Shown: one piece after another, positions 37,127-46,371 of the stretch | Position numbering within the stretch: position 1 is the first letter of the stretch | How the letters are laid out: every line of letters starts with the position of its first letter | Assembly (NCBI GenBank): GCA_002179805.1 | Contig: NAVB01000953.1 | Location: forward strand, 1-60,075 | Direction of reading: 5' to 3' | Source of the DNA: Acanthamoeba lenticulata | Lineage: Eukaryota > Discosea > Longamoebia > Acanthamoebidae | DNA length: 60,075 nucleotides | Notes under the pieces: generated by a model | The model's database searches: none | Seen by the model: the letters and a program-made list of their open reading frames with translations, nothing else | What the model was told of the DNA's origin: nothing | Translations under genes and position numbers: made by a program

Positions 37127-38987
37127 ATGAACAAGAAAGCAAAGAACGCCATGATGGTGCCGTCCTTGTTGCTGAAGGGGTTGCTCCTCCTTCTTCTTGG
37201 CTTGTTGCTGGTCAGCGGTTCATCGCAAGAGCTCAAGTTCAGGCCCGATGGCACCTTCCGCATCGTGCAGGTGTGTGGTGGGGTCATGACGTTAATGTTC
37301 CGGCGGGGGGGGGGGGAAGTGCCGCTCCTCCATCTCATACAACAACAACAACAACCAACGTGCAACTATGTGGCGCAGTTCACGGACCTCCACTACGGAG
37401 AAGCGGTCGAGTTTGACGCCAACTCGGTTCGAGTGCAGACCACCATCCTCAAGTTGGAGCAGCCCGACCTGGTCGTCATGACCGGCGACTCGGGTGAGTG
37501 TCAGCGCCAACCATCACATGCTTGTCGTTTGTCTCACTAATGCCGGCCACAACCTTGACTTTGTCCTTCCTCGGCCTTGCCAGTGAGCGGCTACGCCTGG
37601 AACCACGCGCCCACGCCGTGGTTCTCGCACCGGTGGGATCAGCTGACGTCGCCCATGAAAGCGTCCGCTCTCCTCCTCTTCCTCCTCCTCCTCGTCGTCC
37701 TCATGACATATATGCTGGCTCTCTCTCCTGACCGAGAGGGCTGCGCGCAGGCTGGGCATCCGGTGGGCCTTTACGGTGGGCAACCACGACGACCAGGGCG
37801 ACTTCAACCGGTCTGGCCCCAGCAACGCATTGTTTGATCATTTTTATACTTTATTTTATTCTTATTTTTATTATTTTGTTTATTATAATAGTTTTATTTT
37901 TATGTTTTCCACAACATGGCAGGACCGAGATCGTGCGCTACGATCAGGAGACCGGGCAGGGTCTGTCGCTGACCCAGTTCGGGCCGGCCGACATCGCTGG
38001 CGTCACCAACTACGTGCTGCCCGTCCACGCGTCCGGGTCGAACGCAGTGGCGGCCAACCTGTGGCTGTTTGACTCCAACGACGTCAAGTGCCTCGACACC
38101 CCGGGCTGGGGCTGCGTCTACCCGTCGCAGGTCGAGTGGTACCGCGACACCGCGCAGCGGCTCAAGCGCGAGCAGGTCCGGCGGACCGAGCGGGTCCCGA
38201 GCCTGGCCTTTTTCCACATCCCGATCCCCGAGTTCATGAACGTCTGGAACTTCCACAACACCAGCGGCCGCCTCGAAGACACCGGCGTACGCGCGGCGGT
38301 CCTCTGCTTTCTTGCTGGTGGTGTTTGCCAATACTGGCGGCTCAGCACCTGGTGACGCGCAGGTGTGCTGCTTCTCGGTCAACACGGGCCTCTACGCCGC
38401 GTGGCGCGAGGTGGGCGAGATGGTCTCTTGCCACGTCGGGCATGACCACAACAACGACTTCTGGTTCCGTCGTCCTGTTGGTCTTTGCCCGCGGGCGGTG
38501 GACTGACCATCGTCATCGCAGGGGCGAGTACGACGGCGTGCGGCTCATGTACGGCCGCAAGACGGGCTACGGCGGCTACGGGCCTCCGCCCGGCTGGCTC
38601 CGCGGCGCGCGCGTGATCGAGCTCCACGAGAACCCCTTCCGCGTACGCCCTGACCAAGGCCTCCCCAACGCGTCCAGGGATCAACGATTGACATTGTGCG
38701 GCGTGTGACTGTTGCAGATGGAGACGTGGATCCGCCAGGAGGACGGGACCGTGGTGCCCGAGTCGAGCCAGCCCTTGCACGCCCCCGGCACCAACCAGGT
38801 TCTGACCGACCTCCCTCTTCCTCTTGTTGGCCCATGGCTTTTTGCGTACGTGTACACCCGAACTGAGGGGGGGTTGTGTGGGGGACAGACATTCGTGTGC
38901 TGCGACTCGGTGGGGAGCGTGCGTAGTTCCCAGTGCCGCGCCTACGAGAACGCGTTCCGCGCGCACCCAGCCAAAGGCCTGTTCTGA
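37127..38987 (+). CDS. Secreted purple-acid-phosphatase-like metallophosphoesterase
   Basis: Starts ATG 37127, about nine exons, TGA 38985-38987. A signal peptide (KGLLLLLLGLLLVSGSS) precedes LKFRPDGTFRIVQ. All metallophosphoesterase blocks are visible: FTDLHYGEA (Asp, His), LVVMTGDS (Gly-Asp), FTVGNHDDQ (Asn-His-Asp), LAFFHIPIPEF (His) and SCHVGHDHNNDF (His-x-His). FHIPIPEF and GHDHNNDF resemble plant PAP29 and fungal Dcr2-like phosphatases. The enzyme should be a secreted or lysosomal acid phosphatase with a two-metal centre. The tail contains several Cys (TFVCCDSVG, SSQCRAY), suggesting disulfides. It lies 114 bases after VPS41 on the same strand. The exon around 37800 has an uncertain boundary because the following intron is very AT-rich. 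Confidence 0.92.
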
Positions 38988-39079
38988 GCTTTGCCTCCTG
39001 AAAGGGCGAAGAAGAAAAAACGAAGCGTCGTCTTCATGGCCGTTGGCTTTGTTCTTCTGATAAAAGGGGATGTGGGTAT

Positions 39080-39167
39080 GGAGAGGGACCCAAGGAATCG
39101 AACCTTGGGCCTGCGACAGAAAAAGGGATCAACCTGCGCCGTAATGCCACTATACCAGTCCCTCCCC
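39080..39167 (-). ncRNA. tRNA-like Pol III unit, copy 1
   Basis: On the minus strand the unit has a box A (TGGTATAGTGG) and a box B (GGTTCGATTCC), both matching the tRNA gene consensus. The ends GAGGGAC and GTCCCTC pair, and the pairing extends outward to ten pairs (GGGGAGGGAC with GTCCCTCTCC, one G-T). The T-arm is CCAAGG-TTCGATT-CCTTGG, six pairs where five are normal. The D-arm fits GTA/TAC. The anticodon arm does not: GGCGCAG and CTGTCGC pair only with a bulge around a 14-base tip. TTTT occurs at 39062-39065, just downstream. It may be an intron-containing tRNA with an unusual arm, a tRNA-derived element, or a separate ncRNA. I cannot assign an anticodon. Confidence 0.6.
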
Positions 39168-39270
39168 AGCATAGAGACTCCCTTCATTTGACTCTTTTCT
39201 AGAGCTTCCCTGGGTTGGCAAAACAAACTTGTGGGATTGCAGATTGCTCTTTCACAAAATGGGCTGAAAT

Positions 39271-39361
39271 GGGGAGGGACCCAAGGAATCGAACCTCGGG
39301 CCTGCGACAGAAGATCTGAACGAACACCTTCGCTGTAATGCCACTATACCAGTCCCTCCCC
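39271..39361 (-). ncRNA. tRNA-like Pol III unit, copy 2
   Basis: A second copy about 100 bases upstream (in its own direction) of copy 1. It is identical over the acceptor, D-arm and T-arm, except that CAAGG has become CGAGG, keeping the T-stem as a G-T pair. Its flanks pair perfectly (GGGGAGGGAC with GTCCCTCCCC). The central arm differs both in sequence and length (AGCGAAG ... CTTCTGTCGC, 31 bases against 28). TTTT occurs at 39256-39259. Conservation of arms and flanks with divergence only in the middle is expected for related RNA genes under selection with different anticodon arms or introns. Confidence 0.6.
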
Positions 39362-39439
39362 AATGGGAGACAAGTAGGTGATGACTCTTATGAACGGGTT
39401 AAGGCGGCTGCAAAAACGTGATTATGGGAGTCTGGTCTT

Positions 39440-41662
39440 TCACATAGGACGAACAGGCGCGGCGCACGCCCCATTGGCTGACCGGATGGACACGCCCTGC
39501 GCCAGTGCGCGGCAGCGGTTGTTGTAGGTCTGGCCATTGCAGCCGCACACCGGCCGCAACTCCAACGTGCAGAACTGCAACCAACATCACATGGCACGAG
39601 TCAGCAGAGGCCTGGGACGCGCCCCAGGCAAGGCCAGCGAACCTGAGGAATGTCAACGCAGGAGCCCTCGCCAGAGCACTGACCGTCGGTGAACTGGCAG
39701 AACTGGTCTTCGGCTGGGCAGTCGCTGTCCGTGGTGCACTGGGACGAGCCCTCGGTGGCATTGCACGAGCCCATAAACTCGACCGAGGTGCCGGCCAGGG
39801 CCGCCACACACGGGCTGTCGTAGGTCTCGCCGTCGCAGCCGCACACGGGGTTCAGCAACAGCGAGCACGCCTGTCCCGTTGGCCAATCCCCGCCCACAAA
39901 GGTCAATTAATTCGACTTGCCAACAATGATCACGAGGTGAAGTTGACAAGGGCCAACACACACCTCGGGAAAACTGGCGCACGAGCCGTTGCCGCCGCAC
40001 TGGCCCATGGAGAAGTGGCAGTACTCGTTGATCGCGCAGTCCGAGTCGTTGCTGCAGGCCGTGGTTTCTGAGCTCACCTCGTCAACAACTGCGCCCGGAC
40101 GGGGTGTCATGCTTGCTGATCATACGGGGGAGATGAACCTTGACACGGGGCGAGGTCGAGGATGGACACGCCAGAGGCCTGCGCCACGCACGGACTGTCG
40201 TAGGTCACATTGTCGCAGCCACACACGGGATTCAACTCCAGTGTGCACACCTGCGCCACAAGTGGAGACGTCAGCACCGCGAAGAGGAAGGGGGAGCAGC
40301 ATGAGCGTACTGTGGGCGCGTTGGCGCAGCTGCCCATGCCGCCGCAGGTGCCTGATTCGAAGCGGCAAAACTGGCCAAAGTCGCATTCGGTGTCGTTCAT
40401 GCACGGCGTGACATCTGCGGTCGCGTCCAACAACGTCAGCCCGGAGCCAATGTCATGTGTGACAGAACTGTGGGTTCACGCACCCTCGCAAGCGCCGAGC
40501 GAGATGAGGGAGACGCCCGCCGAAGAGGCGATGCAGGGGTTGTCGAAGGTCTGGTTGTTGCAGCCGCACACCGGGTTGAGCTCCAGCGTGCAGGTGTCGG
40601 GCACGTTGATGCAGGTCCCTTCGCCGCCGCACGAGCCAGCGTCGAAACGGCAGTACTGCTTCTGCGCGCAGTCTTCATCGGACCGGCAAGCGAACGCGTT
40701 CTCCACTGCGCGTTCAAGAGGCACGCGTGAGACTTCGAAGAGCCGCCTCGCGAGCCCGGACGAGAGAACGTACCGGGGCACTCGCCCAGGGACTGGATGG
40801 AGACGCCGCTGGAGAAGGCCAGGCACGGGTTGCTGTAGGTCTGGTTGTTGCAGCCGCACACCGGGTTGAGCTCCAACGTGCACGCCTGGACGGGTGGTCG
40901 TGGAAGGTGAGAGAAGAATGAGCATGAGAAGAAGAAGAAGGCAGACAGGTACGTCGGGCTTCTCCGAGCACAGGCCGAGGCCGCTACACCGCTCGGCGGG
41001 GAAGCGGCAGTGGAAGCCCGACCCGCAGTCGTTGTCGCGGGTGCACCGGCGGGTGGCTGGCATGTTTCGCACGTGATCAGACGAAACAAACATGGACTGG
41101 ACATCATCGCTGTGCGGAGGACAATGTAGTATGTACTGTTGCAAGCCCTGTTGGAAAAGATCGCCTGTCCGGCCGTGGCCGCAGCGCAAGGGTTGCTGTA
41201 GGTCTGGAAGTCGCAGCCGCAGACGGGCCTGAAGTCCGCTGTGCACAGGTCCGGCCGAGCCGAGCACACGCCAGGACCCTTCCGTTTCCCCACAGCCAAG
41301 CCATCATCAACATGTCAGTCAATCATCTTGCCCACCAACAAGGCTCCCCATCTGGGCAGAGAACTTCCGTGGAGTGGAGTGGGTCAAAGTGGACCACGCA
41401 CGCCGCAAAGCAGATTGGGGAAGGCGCAGAAGAGGTTGGGGCCCTGGCACGACTGGTTGTGCGAGCACAGGCCGCCCAGCATGCCGGGCAGGGGCGACCG
41501 AGAAGGCGAGGGCAGGGCCGACGAGGGCACGGGCAACGTCTTCGTGACGACCACTTGCCGCGCCACTTGCGCCGCCTGGCAGCCGGCCATCATCGTCATC
41601 TGCGGACCGACCAACGCCACGGCGGCGAGCAGCAGCAGAAGAAGAGCTCGCTTGGCGTTCAT
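39440..41662 (-). CDS. Secreted multi-Kazal protease-inhibitor-like protein (six Kazal units)
   Basis: Minus strand, ATG 41662 to TGA 39440-39442. Signal peptide (KRALLLLLLAAVALVG) and a Ser/Pro-rich spacer come first. Six Kazal-like modules follow, each with the core PVCGC-x-x-x-TY-x-NPC: FRPVCGCDFQTYSNPC, LNPVCGCNNQTYSNPC, LNPVCGCNNQTFDNPC, LNPVCGCDNVTYDSPC, LNPVCGCDGETYDSPC and LRPVCGCNGQTYNNRC. Between them lie smaller Cys-rich units of the form C-x-x-DxDC...YCRF...GTC (for example CRSDEDCAQKQYCRFDAGSC). Exons repeat the module pattern, suggesting growth by exon duplication. Kazal domains commonly inhibit serine proteases. Target specificity cannot be read, because the reactive-site residues vary between modules. 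The two Cys-rich unit types alternate regularly. Confidence 0.9.
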
Positions 41663-42228
41663 GGTGAATCCAAGTTTGATAAAGAAGAACTAGACTTGAC
41701 CTGGCTGGCTGATGATAAGGGGTATATGTTGATGGTGAAGTAGAAGAGGAGGAAGAGGAGCTGTTGTTGCTCACTTGCTATAAACACACTTGAGAGGCCG
41801 ACCGACGTCGCGAGGTCAGGGAGGGAAAGACTGGCTGGGCTTCTGTCAGATGGTTGGGGTTTTAAAACCAATGGGCCCCAATGGCGCGCGCCACAAGGCA
41901 CAGAAGCGACATGATGTAGTTTCTCGGCAGCACGTGCGGTCCGCAACCAGCGTGGTCGTGGCTGGTTTGGGTTTGAAACTTCAGGCTGCAGCTGGTCCGC
42001 CCAATCAGTCTGTGGAATGTCCGTGCTTTAAATCCGGCCAATGGCCGAGATGTTTAAACATGTTTAGGTAATATCGTTTAGTTGAGGAAGAAGAGAGAAA
42101 GTGTACAGAAAAATCGAGTACACAAGAAGGGGAGGAAGAGGTGGGATGAAGTCGATTAAATAGAGAACCAAGGAGGCTCTTGTCGAAGTGGTGGCCGCAT
42201 GTCCTGCTTCTTCTGCTTCTGCTTCTTA
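41663..42228. promoter_or_regulatory. Upstream region of the Kazal gene and 3' end of the lectin gene
   Basis: No gene seen. Four CCAAT pentamers occur within about 180 bases on the + strand (AAACCAATGGG at about 41867, CCCCAATGG at 41876, GCCCAATCAG at about 42000 and GGCCAATGGCC at about 42037), all inverted relative to the Kazal gene. A TTTATAGC (minus strand, near 41780) could be its TATA element. A palindrome-like ACATGTTTAAACATGT-type segment lies near 42050. Confidence 0.45.
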
Positions 42229-44486
42229 TTAGAGGAACTTCTTGTTGGCGTCGTCCCTGGTCTTCCTCCAGATGACGTAGGCCACGCCAAAGCACGCCTG
42301 GAAGAAGCAAAAATAGATCCACCACGCGACGGAGCCGCTCTTCTCCACGACCGTCTTGAGCTCCTCCTTGCCGCTCTTGAGCTCCTGCAGCGCGCTGTTC
42401 TGGTCCCGGTCGCCCCTCTGCACGATGACGACGACAACGACAACATGTTGAGCCATCTTGTGGATGAAGATGATGAGGAGAAGGAGGATGATGTTGTACC
42501 TCGACGAGAACCTGGAGGGAGCTGACGTGCTGCTGGAGCTCGCGGACGAGGCGGGCGACGTTGTTGTAGGTGTTGCCCTGCTCGGACGAGATGTGGTTCT
42601 TGAGGTCGGTCACGGTCTTGCCCATCTGGTTGATGTCGTCCTGCACCAGTCGGCGCACGTCCTCGACGGCGTTCTGCACGCTCCGGATCTCCTGCATGGC
42701 CGCCCGCAGCTCGCCGCTCACCTCGGCCGCGACCTCTGCCTGCCGGTCCTGGTTCTGCTGCGGCTGGCTCTGCTGGAGCTGCTGCTGCAGGCCGTTGGCC
42801 TTGTCGAGCACCTGCGAGAGGCTGTGGGCGAGGCTGTCCTGCTGGTTGCGCACAGCCTCCACCTTGAACGTCAGCTGGTCGAGCTTGGCGGCCAGCTTGT
42901 CCATCTCCTCCTGCTGGTATCGCGGCTGCTGCTCCTGATGCTGCTGCTGCTGCTGCTGTTCCTGATAGTTGTGTTGTTGTTGTTGTTGTTCAGTCTGTTC
43001 TCCACCATTGTGGGCCTGTTCAGACTGCTGCTGCTGCTGATGATGCTCTTCCTGCTGTTGTACCTGCTTGCGTGGGAGATAAGGGTTAGGCGCATCCTTG
43101 GGAAGGTAAGGGTTGGGCTTAACAGGCTCGGGCGTCTGGTTCTGCTCCTCGTGATGCTGCTGCTGCTGCTGCTGCTCTTCGTGATGCTGCTGCTGCTCCT
43201 GCTGCTGCTCTTGCTGCTGTTGCTGCTGCTCTTCGTGGCGCTGCACCTCGGGGCTCTCCTGTGATCGTCCACAAGCGCGACGGTGAGCGTTCGGTGTCGG
43301 AACACCGGTGGATGGATGCGGCGCCAGGTACCTGAGCGGGCACCGGGGGGCGGCGGCGCCACGGGTCGAGGTTGTAGGTGATGAACGAGTAGACGTCGTG
43401 GTTGTCGGTGAGGTGGCCCGTGGCCGCGCTCAGGCCAAAGTAGAAACCGCGCGGCAGCGTGTGGTGGGCCGTGATGCACGGCACCCAGTGCCCGTCGTCT
43501 ACAAGGATGCCCACGTGTCAGCCATTGTTTACTTCAAAAACAAAACAAATAAAAAGAAATATTGAAAAACAAAAAAAAAAGGGAAGTGGAAGTAGAAGGC
43601 GTGGCGTACTGTCGGTTTCGACCTGGATGATGCCGTCGCGGTAGATCACGCGCATCTTGGAGCGGGCCTCGCGGTTGAGGTTGCTGCAGCTGCCCCGCTC
43701 GCCGTGCTTGCCGTCGTCGAACGGGTTGTAGCGCTGCGTGCCATCGTTGACCCACAGCGAGATCCTGGGCTCGTCGTTCTGTCCACGATGAAGATGATGA
43801 TGACGATGATTGTGAGGTCTATTCGTCAACAACAACTACAAGATGAAGAGGAACGTACCTGGCCGTCGTTGTCAAAGGTGTCGAAGAAAACGGCCATGCC
43901 GTTGAACTCGTCCTTGCTGCCCATGCTGGTGCCCTCCTGCTTGGGCTCGGCGACGTACCACAGGGCCATGCCGTCGGCGCCTCGGCTGCCGCCACCGCCA
44001 ATCTCAAAGTCGAGCTGAACTTCCCAGGCGTCCATGTCGGCCGCCTACTCCAAGATGTCGCGACGTGGAGGTGAGAACAAGTGAAAATGGAAGCAAATTG
44101 TGAAGGTTTGTAAAACAAAGATGATCCATCAAATTTTCAAGTAAACAGGGGAGAGGGGAAGCCAAGCCATACCACAGAGTTCCAGACCCAACCCACACGG
44201 CTCTGGATGGCGGGGGTCAGGCGAATTCTGTCCTCGGAGACGATGGCGCTGCCACCAAACTCCCAAAAGGGCAACGTGCCTCCCCTTCCTAACAGATGAA
44301 ATACAAAAAATCAGTCAAGTTGACCTAGAGCCCGTTCGCATGAATAGTGCCCAGGAGAACATGCGTACCAAGGTAGAAGGGGGCACGGAAAGAGTGCTTG
44401 AACTCATATCTCTGTGTCTGCGTCAGGGCCGATGTCGCGAACAGGGAGACGAGAACAAGGATCAAGATCCGCACTGGCGTCGTCAT
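42229..44486 (-). CDS. LMAN1: ERGIC-53/LMAN1-like L-type lectin cargo receptor with poly-Gln stalk
   Basis: Minus strand, ATG 44486 to TAA 42229-42231. A signal peptide (RILILVLVSLFATSALT) leads to YEFKHSFRAPFYLG and a leguminous-type lectin domain: LPFWEFGGSAIVSEDRIRLT, FEIGGGGSRGADGMALWYV, FNGMAVFFDTFDNDGQ, YFGLSAATGHLTDNHDVYSF. These carry the usual sugar- and calcium-binding region. A Gln/His/Glu-rich stalk (about residues 240-340) is followed by coiled coils (AKLDQLTFKVEAVRNQQDS, LRAAMQEIRSVQNAVEDVRR), one membrane span (VAWWIYFCFFQACFGVAYVI) and the tail RKTRDDANKKFL. The KKFL end combines a dilysine ER-retrieval signal with a bulky hydrophobic exit signal, as in ERGIC-53 (KKFF). It should cycle between ER and Golgi carrying glycoproteins. 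Confidence 0.92.
42925..43250. repeat. CTG/CAG-rich repeat encoding poly-Gln
   Basis: Runs of CTGCTG on the + strand (CAGCAG on the coding strand) encode Gln/His/Glu-rich sequence in the lectin stalk. The region includes the short repeated element NPYLPKDAPNPYLPRKQ. Length variation between strains is likely for such tracts. Confidence 0.85.
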
Positions 44487-44807
44487 TGTGGTGTGTTCGA
44501 AAGGCAAAAAATGGGAGCGATGATTTGTTGGATCCAATCGCCCCACACGACACTCACACGACGCGCCACCACAACAGCAGGACAACGACCAAACCGGGCG
44601 CAACTCCACCAAGTGCCACCTCAGCAGGGTGGAGCCGCGTTCTTCACATTCCAGCGGCTTCTTGGCTCCGGCACGTTCATGTTCTTGAACTTGTGAGCCC
44701 ACAAGTGGAAAGTGCACACAGCCCGAACCTGGTGAACCGCTGCCGGAGACTACGACGTGCCTACAAGGACCTGTACACAATTGGTCCCGAGCGCTCACAG
44801 AGGAACT
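44487..44807. promoter_or_regulatory. Divergent region, lectin (-) and unknown coiled-coil gene (+)
   Basis: 321 bases between start codons with no protein-like reading. No clear TATA or CCAAT element noticed. Confidence 0.4.
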
Positions 44808-45938
44808 ATGCAGGCGCGCCTCTCGGCAACGATCTCCTCCGTTGCTCCGCTTTCCTCCGACTCAGACTCGGAAGATGATTTTGAATTCTGTTATCGATTT
44901 CGTCCGCTCTATGCCGAAGATGCGGGTGGGGGAAGAGCACAGGAAGAGGAGGGTGCCCCGTGGATGAGCGGGAGCGGCATCCACCTCCAGAGGCGCCCTT
45001 CTTCTGCTTCTTCGGTCGGTTCGAAAGGTTCGTACAGCGACAGCTTCGTGCCCCTGGCGCGTCACCACGACCAAGTCACTCGGAGCAAAGAACGAGCGGG
45101 CGACGACGAAGACAAAGACCGAGGAGAAATAGGAGACGAGGAGGAAAAGAGCGAAAGCGATGCCCACCAAAGAACGAAGCGAAGAAGTGCGCCGCCGGCG
45201 ACATGCAACCTCGACAAGCGAGTGCGCGATCGCCTCGGGCCAGGCGCCAGCGACGGTCTCGACAACCTCCTCATCACCGAGGAGGACGAGCGGGAGACCA
45301 TGACCATCACCCGCGCGCAGTGGAAGCGATGGCAGCACCAAGAGGCCTATGTGATCGCACTCACGCGCGAGCTCGAGCGGCTGCAGCAGCTCACGAGCGG
45401 CGCGTCTCAGGCGGCCACCCCACGGCCTACGGCCCAGGGCGAGTCCGAGAAGGACCGCAAGATGAGGGAATTCAAGGAGATGATGGCCGCGCGCTACTCG
45501 AATATTCGGTGCGTGTGTTATTCAAGCAAACGACCGTGGCTTGTGGCTCACCATTGTGGTGTTTGTGTTTGTGCGGCGGCGTGGCCACAGGACCAACGCC
45601 GAAGGCCACAAGGCGCAGGTGATCGTCGACTACTACGCCAATCGGTTAGAGCAGCGACAGAAGAACGTGCTGGCGCGGGCGGGCCAGGGGGAGGGCGAGA
45701 GCGGCTCGCCCAGCACGACGCCGCGCGGCAAGTCGGGCAAGCGGCTGAGCCTCAAGAAAGGTACGGACAGTCTCTCTCTCTCTCTCTCTTGACCTGGCTT
45801 CCTCACTGGTGCGCGCCTGCTTGGACAGGGGGAGGAGGAGGAAGCCGGGACCTGTCTTCGTCCTCGTCCGGGACCTCGGCCCTCACTTCGTCGCCCTCGG
45901 GCTCCTCGTTGCTCGCGCGCTTCAAGAAGAACTCTTGA
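44808..45938 (+). CDS. Unknown protein with short coiled-coil segment
   Basis: Three exons by my reading: 44808 to about 45509, about 45592 to 45761, and about 45829 to TGA at 45936-45938. The N-terminal half is polar and Ser/Arg/Glu-rich (LSSDSDSEDDFEFCYRFRPL, then SKGSYSDSFVPLARHHDQ). The central part (MTITRAQWKRWQHQEAYVIA, LTRELERLQQLTS) looks like a genuine helical segment, and the next exon (EGHKAQVIVDYYANRLEQRQ) continues it. The C terminus is Ser/Gly-rich and ends ARFKKNS. I do not recognise the family. Regulated phosphorylation is likely given the Ser-rich acidic start, but that is only inference. Confidence 0.7.
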   Translation: MQARLSATISSVAPLSSDSDSEDDFEFCYRFRPLYAEDAGGGRAQEEEGAPWMSGSGIHLQRRPSSASSVGSKGSYSDSFVPLARHHDQVTRSKERAGDDEDKDRGEIGDEEEKSESDAHQRTKRRSAPPATCNLDKRVRDRLGPGASDGLDNLLITEEDERETMTITRAQWKRWQHQEAYVIALTRELERLQQLTSGASQAATPRPTAQGESEKDRKMREFKEMMAARYSNIRCVCYSSKRPWLVAHHCGVCVCAAAWPQDQRRRPQGAGDRRLLRQSVRAATEERAGAGGPGGGRERLAQHDAARQVGQAAEPQERYGQSLSLSLLTWLPHWCAPAWTGGGGGSRDLSSSSSGTSALTSSPSGSSLLARFKKNS

Positions 45939-46371
45939 AGAACGCATGCACACAAAGCATGCACTTACTGTACAGAAGGATCATCGCCGCTGGACCTTTC
46001 CAAGAAACCACCTGGTTTGTGGAGCAGCAAAGGAAGCAAGGGAAGGTGATGAACAACTCAACGCCCACATCGTGACCGTTCAGAGATCACTTTCCTTTCG
46101 TTTAAAACTGATTTTCAGAAAAGGAAAGCGCAATCCTTTTTTTGGGGCGGCCGTTACAAGTGAGGTGGCCCGTTGAACCGTGCAACGAAGAGCGCCAAGG
46201 AAAGAGGGGCGTAGCGAGAGGGAGACACAGTCGAGTCCGTGGGAGAGGAAGGTTGTCGTACCATTCGTTTCGCAAGATCTGTATGATGGTATTGTATCGC
46301 TGTCCTCCTCCTGTGTTGACCTCGTCACTCCCATCCTTTGCGTGCAGCATCTCGACAAAGAAATCCTGACG
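45939..46371. other. Gap between two + strand genes, possible non-coding first exon
   Basis: No recognisable protein. An acceptor-like CTTTGCGTGCAG ends near 46347 and a second ends at 46429 (GGCCGACCAG), so the next gene may have one or two 5' exons here that I could not place. Confidence 0.4.

Noticed and set aside
39080..39361. Selenocysteine tRNA
   Set aside because: The long acceptor-plus-T stem brought it to mind, and copy 2 contains TTCAG, but there is no long variable arm, copy 1 lacks a TCA anticodon, and box A differs from known tRNA-Sec.
39080..39361. Ordinary tRNA-Gly or tRNA-Asp
   Set aside because: The D-arm (GGTATAGTGG) is similar, but no seven-base anticodon loop closed by five pairs can be formed in either copy.
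42458..43264. Leu-rich + strand frame of 268 codons
   Set aside because: Shadow of the poly-Gln lectin stalk (CTG read as Leu). No start context or family.
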